Source: Chondrosia reniformis (lineage: Eukaryota > Porifera > Demospongiae > Chondrillida > Chondrillidae). From it: 64,000 nucleotides of DNA. Made by a program: the position numbers and the translations under genes. Under the pieces are notes generated by a model, which saw only the letters and a list, made by a program, of their open reading frames with translations, did no database searches and had not been told where the DNA came from. The DNA lies in assembly GCA_947172415.1 (NCBI GenBank), contig OX359190.1, positions 7,564,001 through 7,628,000 on the forward strand. Reading direction: 5' to 3'. Positions 9,658 to 20,877 of the stretch are shown here, piece by piece (position 1 is the first letter of the stretch; each line of letters starts with the position of its first letter).

Positions 9658-12600
9658 ATGCCTATTTTAATAATTATTATCTTCATTCTTCAGTTCAGTG
9701 CTCATGGAAGAGTTTATGAAGTTGCTATAAGCAAAGACCTTTGCCAAGAACCTCATGAGTACTGCAACACCTGGGAATACTATCAAAAGAATCAGACCCT
9801 AATATCTCAGTCAAATACAGAGTGGAAATTTATGCCAGGTATACATCACGCTAAGAGCGGCATTACTGCATTTCAGAAGGTCAGAAATGTAACAATTAGA
9901 GGTGTCAGTGCTAACTGTACCTTGTTCTGTAATGGCAGTAATTTGTGTCAGTTGCTATTTGTTAATTCATCAGATGTGCAGATCAGTAATATCAATGTTA
10001 TCTATCCCAATAGATTTCTTAGGACTAATAAATCTGCATTTAATACTACCTTTCGTAACAGCAATGACATATGCTTTGACTATAAAACCTCCCAATATTA
10101 CAACAATCCATTTGCTTATGACCATTGTATCTACAACAGGGCCTGGATATTTGTGAATGTAGCCAATGTAAATATTGAAAATATTACCTTTGAAGGATAT
10201 CATACTCATTGGGCAATTATTTATTCACAAAGAAATGGGTTTTGGAATGTGAAGAATATAAATTTTACTAAAATGTCTCCAGGGTCTGCGAGGATACCCA
10301 GTAAAGGTACAAATGAATCTAACCAACATGTTACAGTAATTGTGCACCCTAGGAAGTGGCATTCAATTAAGCTGTTACTCTTCTTTGATAAAATTTCATT
10401 TTTTGGATCTAACGAAGCATTTACAGAAAAGGCTATACCTGTAGCTAGTTCAATACACATCATCTGCGACAATTACTGGAAAAAGGAAGGCCAGGTGAAC
10501 ATAACAATGAATAATATAAAGTGTGTAAACATCCCATTATTACAAATTAATTCAATTAACAACCCTGGTCTAAGCATTGTACTTAAGAACAGCTTTGCAA
10601 GCATAAATAGAGGACTACTTGATGATACAAATAATCTGATGTCCCCTGCCTTGAGTATCCTTCTGAGTGATAAGTCTACATGTGGAAATAAATTTAACAA
10701 GTCTGGAAACAGTATTCAGATCGAAGGAGTTGTAATAACTGGTTTTGTTGGCAAGTTTGGATGTGGAATTCTTCATGTAGTAGAAAATTATTGCAACTCT
10801 TCTTTTAAGGGAGTACTTCTACTGAAAGAAAACCAATTCTTTAATAACACTTGTTTAGATTTTGATGGAATATTTCACGCTGAATATAATAGGTACAATA
10901 AGAATAATCAGGAAGACTTGAGTAATTACGAAATCATAATAACACACAACAACTTCACTAATAACACTCTTAATCATAAGGACTGTAGACATGCTACTTA
11001 TTACCCGAACATTTCACTTTTTCATGGCAGACAACACTGCCAGGTTACATATAGCAACTTCCTTAATGGATATTATCCTGATCAAAGGAAAATTAGCAAG
11101 GGAGTAGTACATTTGAGTGGATTTATGAGCTATGGAAGAATTATCTACCAAGCTAATGTTATAATGAGAAATACAGGAAATGCAATAAGTTTGAATAATA
11201 CCGACTTACAGTTACAAATGCCTGGTGAATATTCTAATTTTTACAATAACAAAGAGGCACACATTGACATTTTAGAAAATGAAGGAGGTTTATTTGGTGG
11301 TGGTTTGTTTTTAGGAGGTAATTCGAAGCTTTTACTGACAAATAATTTGACTTTCCAAATCAGTAATAACTCTGTGTTTAACTCAGGAGGTGGAATATAT
11401 GTACAGGGTAATTTTGGAAGTGGGACTACATTATCCCCATGTTTTTACCAGTTTGTGGATGAATATGGCAACTTCCTTAAGAATACATCTATCGAGGATG
11501 TAAATGTTACAGTAGCATTTCAGCATAATAATGCTAAAGCAGGGAATGAAGTGTTTGCTCCTCATTTGGATTCATGTCACTTACATACAGTGTTTGATGC
11601 TAACACCTCAGGTGTCTTCAATAAAACATTTTCCTTTCCACATGTTTCTAATTTCACTCGTCACATTTTACTATCAAATCCAAGACACATTTACACATGT
11701 AACTACCTAACTGATGAAATTGAGATATCAATAAAGGAACATCCTAAAATACAGCTTTATCCAGGTCAGGATTTGAAACTAGATATTAAAGTAGTAGCTG
11801 ATAGAGTCATACCACTGGCTCTTCCATTGTCAATTGTATGCTACAGGGAGATTTTTGAAAATACATCTAGCTTACCATATTATCATCCTCGTCAAAGTAT
11901 GTTTTTGAAACCTTCATGTAATACAGTTGTGATACCATTTTCAGAATTAAATGTAATTAAAAATTCTTCAAAACTTTTCTTACTTTTTAATGTGCCATTG
12001 ATGTATCAAGATTTCATGGAGTCAAACCTGTACTACCACTCAGAAAGGCTAGATGTTGAATTCTTATCATCTTGTCCTCCAGGCTTTACTTTAATTGACA
12101 AGGAATGTCAATGTCAAACGTCTCTACGAAATATTAATGTACTCTGTATCATCAACAATAATAATAATATATCATTTGTTTTACCCACTCTGACCTGGAT
12201 AGGCATAAGCGGTACTGTTTCAGATATCAAAAAGACTGGTCTACAGTACAGTAAAAGTTGTCCAAAAAAATACTGTAACCAGAGCTCCAATGTGGTTAAT
12301 GTGACTCTAGATCTAAAGGATTTTAACCAACAATGCAATCAAGGAAGAGTAGATGTTCTGTGTAGCAAATGTTCAAGTGGACAAGGTGAGAACTTTGGAG
12401 GCACATTTGCGTGTACAGAATGTTCTTATGCTGCATTACTATACATTGTCCTCTACATTCTCCTCAACCTACTCTAAGTTATAGTAATCTGCACCTTCAA
12501 CCTCACAATATCTACCAGAAGTATTAATGGAATTCTATTCTACCTCCATGTCTTAAGTATTAATAGGGATATATTACCCAAACCTGATGCAAGTAGCCCA

Positions 12601-13857
12601 TTTATGGCTATAGCAGCAATTGTTGACATGCTTTCACTTAATAATCCGGGAGTTAAGATGTGTTTTTATCCAGGAATGGACAGTTTTGCTGTCGTAATGT
12701 TCTCTCTAATAGGGCCAATTACGTTTTTAGTAATTGTTGGAAGTGCTTTTTTTCTACCAAAAGTGAGATGCATCAACATTCACAAAGTTCACATGACTGT
12801 TGGTCCGAGGATTACACCAGTACTGGCTACATTGATTATGTTTTCATTTACAAAATTTTTTGATGTTGTTCTTTTTAGTCTTCTCTATACCGATTTGTGT
12901 GATGTATCCACACAGAAGTGCTGGACAGTGTGGTATTTTGATGGAACCTTGAAGTACTTTAGCAGTCCTAAACACATTGTTCTCGGTGTAATATCTCTAG
13001 CTATTCTGCTCTTTTTCTTAATTCCAGTGATGACTACAATCATCTTTGGTGATCTCTTAAAAAGGTGCATTAGAAAACAATGGTATTGGAATTTCATAGA
13101 CACATTTTACTGTTCCTTTAAGTTCCGTTTTGGATTTTGGATTGGCATTCGTCTTCTATTTCGTATAATACTCATGACTAAAATATTATTGACGGATAGC
13201 GAATCAATTCTCCTCACCATTTGCATTGCTCACTTCATTATTTTCTTTCAAATGTTATTTACACCATTCAGGCATCTCCGATTTGAAAGGTGCCTGCCAA
13301 GGAGATTGAGGGAGAAGTACTTCACTGAAGAGTTCAGTAAGTTTGTAGCAAACATGAATGACAACATTTTCATGATTAATATTGCAGTTCTCTTCACATT
13401 TCTACTTTACGAACTTAAACCTGAAAACATTCAATGGATAGTGCTACTGTCAGAAATGGCCGCTCTCTTACAGTTCAGTATCATCTTGATTTACCACACT
13501 TTCGAATACTCACCATTTGGGCCAAAGATTGTTCAATGTTTCAAGTATACTTTTCATTTCTTCCAAACTAGGAAGATATTTCTTCTTAAAAAAGCATCTC
13601 AGCAGGATAGTCATAATAGTCAATTATCATCACATGAACTTAATATTCCTCAGATAAACCTAGTTCTCAGACCATTAAATGAACAAAGGGACAGTAGCAG
13701 AGAGACTAGTGAAGAATCTGAAGTGGAGACAACGGTATTCGAAGGTCAAATATCAGAAGAGGAGGAAGCGTGTGATGATAGAGAAGGGGTTGAAGTCAAC
13801 ATGAATACTCTAACAACACCTTTGCTGGTGGAAAAGAAAGAAGAAAAGGGCCTATGA
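9658..13857 (+). pseudogene. Second receptor-like copy with a nonsense codon in TM1
   Basis: This is nearly identical to the gene at 2951-7147 and has the same signal-peptide start. A single TTA to TAA change at 12475-12477 (TTA at 5765-5767 in copy 1) ends translation after 939 residues, inside the first membrane helix (ending LLYIVLYILLNLL). Beyond it the frame stays open to 13857, with one extra Asn codon near 12160 and only scattered changes such as LIMF for MIIL. No frameshift is seen, so the lesion looks young. It may be a pseudogene, a null allele, or a gene for a truncated ectodomain; the remaining hydrophobic stub could act as an anchor or be too short to hold. Confidence 0.85.
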
Positions 13858-15499
13858 ACTGTGAAAATTATAATTAATAATAACATTGATTACATAATAC
13901 GTACTAGCTTGCAATGTAGTTAGAATTCATAATACAGTTAGTTGCTGTACATGTACACATATTGATTATTTGTAACTATATACAAGTCATTATCTGCAAC
14001 AAATACAATATAACTCCGAATGCATACGGGTTATTGGCTTATATATAGGAATGTGTGTAATTTTATCATTTAATGTAATATTTATTGATATAAATTCCTT
14101 TGATGGTGTTAGGGTAGTTGGATGGATTATAAGGGATATCATATACCTTTTGATATGACATGATATGATATGATATTGATATTTAGACAGGGAATACTCA
14201 TCAGCTCTGCAAATAGCTGGTCTACCTCGGTGTCCTGTATTTACATTACATAGAAAGTAAGAAAACAAAAACGAAAAGTAGTCATCTGGGTTGCTTAAAA
14301 ATGAATAAATGAATGAAAGTTAAAATTAGAACAATCAGAAAACTAATCAGTGACACAGTCTCTTGAGGAAGTTAGTCGGCCATTTTAGTAGTAACGTGAT
14401 TCTCTCACTTTTAACTCTATAGACAACATCATATCTTTGTTTTCTCCATGCAACTTTCAAATCATTATACGCATGTCGGCCATTTTCAATCACATGGTCA
14501 CTGACTCATGATCAAAACTATTAGTGTCAATATTATTCATTCATACTTTTTAAACATAGACATATATGTAACACTGGGAGATATTACGCTACTAAATGAC
14601 CAAAGGCTTATCTTGGTTGGGAGACCAAAGTCCTATTAAATGGCAACCCGTTGTTGCATTATTATGAAACCACAAGTGTTTCACTTGCAATTGTGGAGGG
14701 ATTAATAAGTTGAAGGCCAACCCATACCAGAAGTGAACCAAACTGATTAGCCTAAGGAAGGCAGAACAGCTGTATGTGGTTCTTTTGCTGACCTTTGTCC
14801 TCTTGGAGGTGATCACTAGTTAGTTAGTAGGACTTTAGTATAGATCAGACTTCAGTCACTTGGTCAGACATGCCTCCCAGTGCTTATGTTTGTATGTTAT
14901 CATAATAGCCTTTACACTGGATTAATTAACTCCTTTGCACATTAAAAACATGCATATCCGCACATATTCAATAAAAACCTCCATAAAAAGAACATCTCAT
15001 ACTCTTTCATTGATATCATTAAAAATAGGCTGTAGGAAAGTGACTAGAATTACCATTACTATGCTGGGCTTGCAGATATAGTTGAAAATGAGGACAGTCG
15101 AAGTTGAAACAGTTCCTTGGGTTCCACTAGGTGGATTATTGGGTTAAAAAGACAGGGGACACAGTCGCCTCGATCAGTCCTGTGTTTATGCTTAGGAGCT
15201 GTGTTTAATAGCCTATTACTCTAGCGTATTCTTATTAGGCTAGATTGCAGATTCAGGAGCTAGGGTTATGCTTTCGCGATCGCCGCTGTTATGACCATTG
15301 ATAATTGTTGCATGGCTTGAAGAATGCTATAACACATCATGAACACATCTGTGGACTCCACAAGAGCCCTGGGCGGAATTCTTTAATTGCGTAACAACGC
15401 CCTTGAAAATGTCAAATCCCTGGAATAGCTACTCACGTGTACTTCCGTACCGCAAGGTTATTTTTCAAGCTCACGTGAGTGTCTTCTGCCAAAGGAACC
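13858..15499. other. Intergenic: copy-2 3' flank, repeat fragment, upstream of dispanin gene
   Basis: Bases 13858-14744 match 7148-8034. From 14745 the text is unique except for a fragment at about 14755-14830 whose AACAGCTGT and TGTGGTTC pieces match the hammerhead-bearing repeat at 56820-57000, with the cleavage triplet changed to GTA. Bases 14830-15499 show no gene; the last 100 bp before 15500 presumably include the dispanin promoter, but I see no clear TATA box. Confidence 0.5.
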
Positions 15500-18218
15500 A
15501 TGAGCAAGTACAACGAAGCGAATGCGCCTCTCCTGGGAAACCGTAAGTCATAGCCGATGAATGAAATAAGTTTATTTGTACCATGTAAAAGGGAGTGGTG
15601 TTTTTATAACCTTACAACTAGATTCTCTTGCTAATTGTCTTGAATCATTAAGTTCGATCTGCTAGTAATTTAAAACGAAGTCACTAAACCATCTTGGGTT
15701 ATTATTTTCTGAGAAGGGACCGCTTATAACAATAGTAATATTCCATACCAAGAATTTGAAAGAACACTGTAACCCAAACTCATTAGGTTTCAAGTCACAG
15801 TTCCGGTGAGTGTATAGCTATATATGAAACCTTATGTAGATTAATAAGGATGGACAAATGATTCATGTATGTTTGATGTGCGTGGAATACGTAAATGTGA
15901 TCACATACATGAAGATGATAAATTGAAGATGAAGGGACCTTCAAACATAGAATGATTACATCTTATATCAGTTGAACTAGGGCAGATGATCAAAGGTGGC
16001 TGTTGGATGGGTCTTATGAGCCAAAGTGGGGCACAATAATTCATAGTGATCTCTCTCTCTCTCTCTCTCCCTCTCTCTCGTGTGTGTGCAGAGCATACTA
16101 TGTTATGTACTCTAGCTAGGAACATGAAAACTCTAATACACCATTTTCCTACATGCTATGCCTACTCTGTAAAAAAAACTATAGGGAAACTAAACCTGGA
16201 GAGAGCTTTGGATGAAGATACAGGAGTCTCTTCTTTCTTCTTATGCTCCACTGAGCCACATACGTACATAATTACATACATGTATAATATATTTCATGCA
16301 TATGATACTGATTTAAAATGGAATTGTTACTTGCCAAAATGGCTGTTTGATCAAAGAGAAAGTCAATATTATTTTTTGACCCCTACATGGTAAACTTAGG
16401 ATGGGTTCCCATGCAAAGTGGACACTAACAGTAAGATGTATCAGTTTGAGAGATCCAGTTAAGCAACTCGCCTATAAATAGCTATACCAAAAACTACTAT
16501 ACGTACCTAGCAAGAATCCTTTTACAAAAGTTTTGTAGTATTTATTAATTCGTGCGTCCACACTAAAACCAGTCAGTTGTCAATCAATTGTTTTCAGCTG
16601 TCAATGTAAACAGAAGATAATAGTGTGATATGATGAAAAATCTAAGATACCATTTTCCTACATGCTATGCCTATTCTGTAAAAAGCCTATATGGGAACTA
16701 AACCTGAAGAGAGCTTTGGATGAAGATACAGGAGTCTTTTCTTTCTTCTTTTCCTTTCTTTCATCTTCTTCTCCACTGGGTCAGACAGCCGTTTCTGGGA
16801 ATTCCACCCTTCATCAGTGATCCTTGGGAGTCTTTGTCTTTTTCTTTATCTTGATCTTCTGTGAATCCTTGCATGCAATTTGCAATTTAATGATTATAAG
16901 TCGTGCTGAGACGTTTTGCAGTCTCTTTGAAGACTAGCACTTGTTAATGTTAATGTAGAGCCACCTCCCGTTAATCCTGGCTTTGGTCCACCTCAAGGCT
17001 ACCAGCAGCCGCCACCTCAAGGCTACCAGCAACCGCCAGCCCCGCCCCCTTATGCTGCAGGACCACCTCCCCCTCAGCCTAACTATGGTTATGGAGCCAC
17101 AACTGCTACTGCAACCAACACGGTAAGTTCACCAGTGTGGTCTCATGTTGTTTGTATTGTGTTTGTTGTGTTGTGTTACTTGCTTCTTTTTCCTTCTATT
17201 TCTAGAATGTGGTTGTGGTCAACCAGCAGCCAACTCCTCGTTCAGCAGTGGTGGTAGCAGGGCCTAGAGCACCAGACTATATGGGTCTGTCTGTGTTTAT
17301 GTTGATCTTCTGCCTTATTTGTGGCTCCCCTCTGGCTCTAATTTGTACCATACCAGCTGTTGTATTTGCCAACATGGTAAGTTTGTAGTCATAGACTTTC
17401 CTTTCTTTCAAATTGTATGATAGTTCATGTCACTCTACTGTCTGCTAGAGTAGGTGAAGTGTAAAATTGTAAAGGCAAAGCATCTTGAGTTGCTTTTATG
17501 GTCATTAGTGTCTGATGGTTCCTCTTGTGGAAGCCTAATGATGCATCTCTGAGAGGTGTTCTATAAAGACCTTCTCTTGTATTTAACCCTGAAGGCCATA
17601 GAATTGACTAGATGTAGGTAAAATTATTTAATTGCGTTATGGTTATAATGGAGGACTATTGTGAAAAATAGCTTTCCATAGGCAGGTTTTAGATGTCAGC
17701 AAAACAGCTATCTGACATATCAATCCTTGGTCACATGTACGTGGTTGCATGTACTAGTAAAGCATGCAAGGATGGCACTACGACAGAGTCACATTAGTGC
17801 ATAAAGACTTCTATTACATCATCAGTTTTGCACTTTAATCCCCGAAGTAGAGGTGATGCTAGAGTATTAGTCATGTTAAGTACATATGTACCTAATGAAC
17901 ACTGTCAACATTATTAATGCATTATGATTACTTCTCATCTTTTATTTTCAAAGTGTAATCCAAACCACCTTCCCTACTGCTTTAATTTATCGTTTAGCCT
18001 ACTTTCAATGAAATGGTGCATTGTTATCTATTCCTCAGGCAAAGGAAGATAATGCAAATGGTGATGTGGAATCTGCAAGGAGGCATGCCAGGATTGCCCT
18101 CTTCCTGAACCTTGGAACAGTTGGATATGCAGTCATTGCTTATGTAGTGCTAATTATTGCTGTAGTTGCAGTCAACACTGCTTCAGCTAATAGTAGCTAC
18201 AACAACAATTATAATTAA
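15500..18218 (+). CDS. CD225/dispanin family small membrane protein (IFITM/PRRT-like)
   Basis: Four exons with GT/AG borders, 15500-15542, 16959-17122, 17206-17376 and 18039-18218, chain in phase to 185 residues. The N-terminus (MSKYNEANAPLLGN) leads into a Pro/Gln-rich cytoplasmic part with two PPQGYQQPP-like repeats. A CD225 domain follows: a first hydrophobic segment (SVFMLIFCLICGSPLALIC), the typical loop with GDVESARRHARIAL (the GD...A...A pattern of the family), and a second membrane helix (VGYAVIAYVVLIIAVVAV). Dispanins include the IFITM proteins, which restrict entry of enveloped viruses, and several trafficking proteins. Which role applies here cannot be told. Introns 1 and 3 carry repeats. 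The exon 2-4 block is duplicated downstream. Confidence 0.88.
16140..16262. repeat. Dispersed repeat fragment (no ribozyme part)
   Basis: The segment shares CCTACATGCTATGCCTACTC-like text, the GAGAGCTTTGGATGAAGATA block and the T/C-rich tail with the fuller copies at 16646-16882 and 53957-54188. It stops before the region that forms the hammerhead fold in those copies. It lies in dispanin intron 1, next to a CT microsatellite (about 16051-16079). Confidence 0.6.
16646..16882 (-). mobile_element. Dispersed non-autonomous element carrying a hammerhead ribozyme
   Basis: This is one of at least six related copies in the window (others near 16140, 19373, 23395, 29326 and 53957). All share the CATGCTATGCCTATTCTGTA block, the GAGAGCTTTGGATGAAGATA block and a CTTCTTCTCCACTGGG block. 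The minus strand holds a hammerhead fold at 16778-16823. Hammerheads of this small type I kind are known from Penelope-like elements and retrozymes; no reverse transcriptase is visible in this copy, so the family is inferred. Confidence 0.6.
16778..16823 (-). ncRNA. Type I hammerhead ribozyme (near-complete)
   Basis: On the minus strand the order is stem I 5' arm GGATCA, CTGATGA core, a stem II hairpin (GGG with CCC), GAAA core, CGGCTG stem III, cleavage triplet GTC, and stem I 3' arm TGACCC. Stem I pairs at five of six positions. It differs in sequence from the copy at 25669 yet keeps complementarity. Stem II is imperfect, so activity is uncertain. Confidence 0.6.
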
Positions 18219-19208
18219 GTAACCAGTAATTATAAACTGAGGGACCCATGCAGGGTTACTTGCTCTCTTTTTCTGCAGTTTTATACATCAATTTTGTAGC
18301 TTTAGGTCTTTGCTCAATTTTCTAATACATCAATTGGTCAGCAAACATTATCCTCTAAGACAGTGTTCAGTTAACTGTTTTGGTTATAATATGCACTTGA
18401 ACTGAATTTCTAGTACGTTATGCTTATAAAATGTAACGTTGAAATCATTTCTTGCGTGCGTGTAATGAAAGTACAGTTAGACCTTGCTTTTAACAGCACA
18501 CATTTGTTTGTGGAATTATCGAAGTTTCTCTTCAGAAAGATCTCTCTTAGTCCTATGAATAAAATAATGAACTCTGAACTTGAAATTTATAGAAAAATAT
18601 TGACATGACCATAAAAGGTGCATTAAGTACATTGTATATGCTAGTATTATTTTTTATCCATGTATTTTTATGTATCAATTCATATCATCTTATTAGCTCT
18701 GCACAATGTCTGTTAACAGGTGTGCAGTTCTCACCAAATTGTGGTTCTTTCATGATATTGTATTTTTGCAATATAATTGTAAAATGTTAATTTGCATGTT
18801 ATGCTTTATAGAGATTTGGTAATACATATACTTTTACTTTATCAAATAGTGTTGCACGAATATTTTGTATACTATACGTAGCTAGCTTCAAAAATGTCTT
18901 GGCACAACTTATTAAATTGCATCAAATCGTCAATATTGAAATCGCACTTTTATCAATAGCTGCATTTACATATACCACTGAAAACACAGTTTTATGACAA
19001 CTGACTAGTTTCAGTGTGGACACAGGCAGTGAATTAATATTTCAAGATATTTGCAGACGTACATATATCTTGCTAGGTACAGGTCCTTCCATATTCACTG
19101 TGTGTAGGATTCTTAGATTGCCTTCTAGACATGAGACTATTGAAAAGATATTAGTGTAAGCGGTCCCTTCTTGGCCTACTTTTCATTTTGTTCACAACAT
19201 TAATGTAG
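18219..19208. other. Spacer between the dispanin gene and its partial copy
   Basis: No gene is seen. The short frames here have no family signature. I looked for an exon resembling the dispanin first exon (15500-15542) and found none. The acceptor before 19209 keeps the same TTAATGTAG sequence as the acceptor before 16959. Confidence 0.5.
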
Positions 19209-20102
19209 AGCCGCCTCCTGTTAATCCTGGCTTTGGTCCACCTCAAGGCTACCAGCAACCGCCAGCCCCACCCCCTTATGCTGCAGGACCACCTCCCCCT
19301 CAGCCTAACTATGGTTATGGAGCCACAACTGCTACTACAACCAACACAGTATGTTTGTCTCATGAATAATCAATACACCATTTTCTTACATGCTATACTT
19401 TTAAAGGGCTATATAATAGGAAACTAATCCTAGTGAGAGCTTTGGAAGATGATAAAAAAAAGTGATCTCCTATTCTCTTCTTCACTGGGCCAGATAACTT
19501 TCTGGCAATTCCACCCTTCATCAGTTACCATGCGAATCTTTGTCTTTTACTTGATCTTTTGTGTTTGTTGTGTTGTGTTACTTGCTTCTTTTTCCTTCTA
19601 TTTTTAGAATGTGGTTGTGGTCAACCAGCAGCCAACTCGTTCAGCAGTGGTGGTAGCAGGGCCTAGAGCACCAGACTATATGGGTCTGTCTGTGTTTATG
19701 TTGATCTTCTGCCTTATTTGTGGCTCCCCTCTGGCTCTAATTTGTACCATACCAGCTGTTGTATTTGCCAACATGGTAAGTTTGTAGTCATAGAATTTCC
19801 TTTCTTTCAAATTTCATGATGGTTCATGTTACTCTACTGTCTGCTAGAGTGAGTAAAGTGAACAGTAAAGACTAAATCTAAACTACTGTAATGGTCATTT
19901 TCTAAGCCCAATTTTAGCCTACTTTCAATGAAATGGTGCATTGTTATCTATTCCTCAGGCAAAGGAAGATAATGCTAATGGTGATGTGGAATCTGCAAGG
20001 AGGCATGCCAGAATTGCCCTCTTCCTGAACCTTGGAACAGTTGGATATGCAGTCATTGCTTACATAGCACTAATTATTGCTGTAGTTGCAATCTCAGTTT
20101 AA
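19209..20102 (+). CDS. Second dispanin exon set (exons 2-4), no first exon found
   Basis: Exons 19209-19348, 19608-19775 and 19959-20102 repeat exons 2-4 of the upstream gene with splice sites and phases intact. Exon 2' lacks one eight-residue Pro/Gln repeat, exon 3' lacks one codon, and exon 4' ends earlier (AVVAISV then stop, no Asn-rich tail). All length changes are multiples of three, which suggests the reading frame has been kept. Spliced to exon 1 at 15500-15542 it would give a protein of 166 residues. It could be an alternative 3' exon set of one gene, a separate gene with a divergent first exon, or a young pseudogene. Confidence 0.7.
19373..19563 (-). mobile_element. Degenerate copy of the hammerhead-bearing dispersed repeat
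   Basis: It is related to 16646-16882. The minus strand keeps CTGATGAAGGG and GCCAGAAA, but the next bases and the cleavage triplet are changed (AGTTATC), so the hammerhead is broken. It lies in the intron between dispanin exons 2' and 3'. The upstream gene has no element at that intron position, so the insertion followed the exon duplication. Confidence 0.55.
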
Positions 20103-20367
20103 CCCATAGTTACAACAACTGTTGTTATTGTTATTATTATTAGGTAACCAGTTAGTATTCTTTAACTGAGGGATTTCTATACACTTGTTTGCTGTCTTTT
20201 CAGCACCTTTATATGTTTATTTGTAGCTTTAATATAAGTCCTTGCTTCAATTTCTTGCTTCAATGTTATCAGAAAACATTTATCCTAAGATCAATGTACA
20301 TTGGGAGTTGCCAGGGCCTTCAAACTGCTGATTGGGCAAGCTGCACATGCAGGAGGCAGTTAACCTG

Positions 20368-20815
20368 TTTTTTAGGGGCTGCCGCAGGCAGCCCCTTATA
20401 TTGTTTTCATTTGCCGATTACGTTGTACGGCTTCATGTTACGGAAAGATATATATATAGATATATATATATATATCTATATATATAATACGGGTTCATAC
20501 GCAACTGTTATAACACTTTATTTATACGTCGATATATATTTAATACAGGTTCATATATACGCAACTATTATAATACTTTATAATACTTAATTTATACATC
20601 AATACATCGTTTTGCAAATGGCGGCGTTCAGGAAGCTTTAGTTAACGAAGCTTTTCTGTCGCTATTTATAGTGTTCAGGACACTTAAGCGTCTTCAATCG
20701 TTAGTATTACGAATATATATATTAAATGCCAACGATACGGCCAAGTAGTTCGAGTTGATTCGGGGGGCGGCAGCCCCACGAGTTTTTAAACTCGAAATAC
20801 TTGTTTTTTTTTGGG
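20368..20815. mobile_element. MITE-like element with AGGGGCTGCC hairpin
   Basis: At 20374-20396 AGGGGCTGCC and GGCAGCCCCT form a 10-bp hairpin around GCA. Near the other end (about 20764-20810) are GGCGGCAGCCCC and a T-run preceded by AAACTCGAAATACTTG. Fragments of the same family are at 43385-43420 and, inverted, at 50795-50850; the last shares CAGCCCCTTATATTG with this copy. It includes an AT microsatellite (about 20450-20488). There is no coding capacity. Confidence 0.5.
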
Positions 20816-20877
20816 AGAGAATATGCACTTAAAGTACATTAATTTTTTTTGAAACCATTACGTTATTTAGCAAGTGG

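Larger units (their letters stand above)
8087..14744. repeat. Segmental tandem duplication, copy 2
   Basis: This is the second copy of the unit starting at base 1. It is about 1.38 kb shorter because the block between the upstream exons and the gene's 5' flank is missing: the text jumps near 9325 from the equivalent of about 1245 to the equivalent of about 2628. The copy carries a premature stop in the receptor-like gene at 12475-12477. After 14744 the two flanks diverge completely. Confidence 0.95.
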
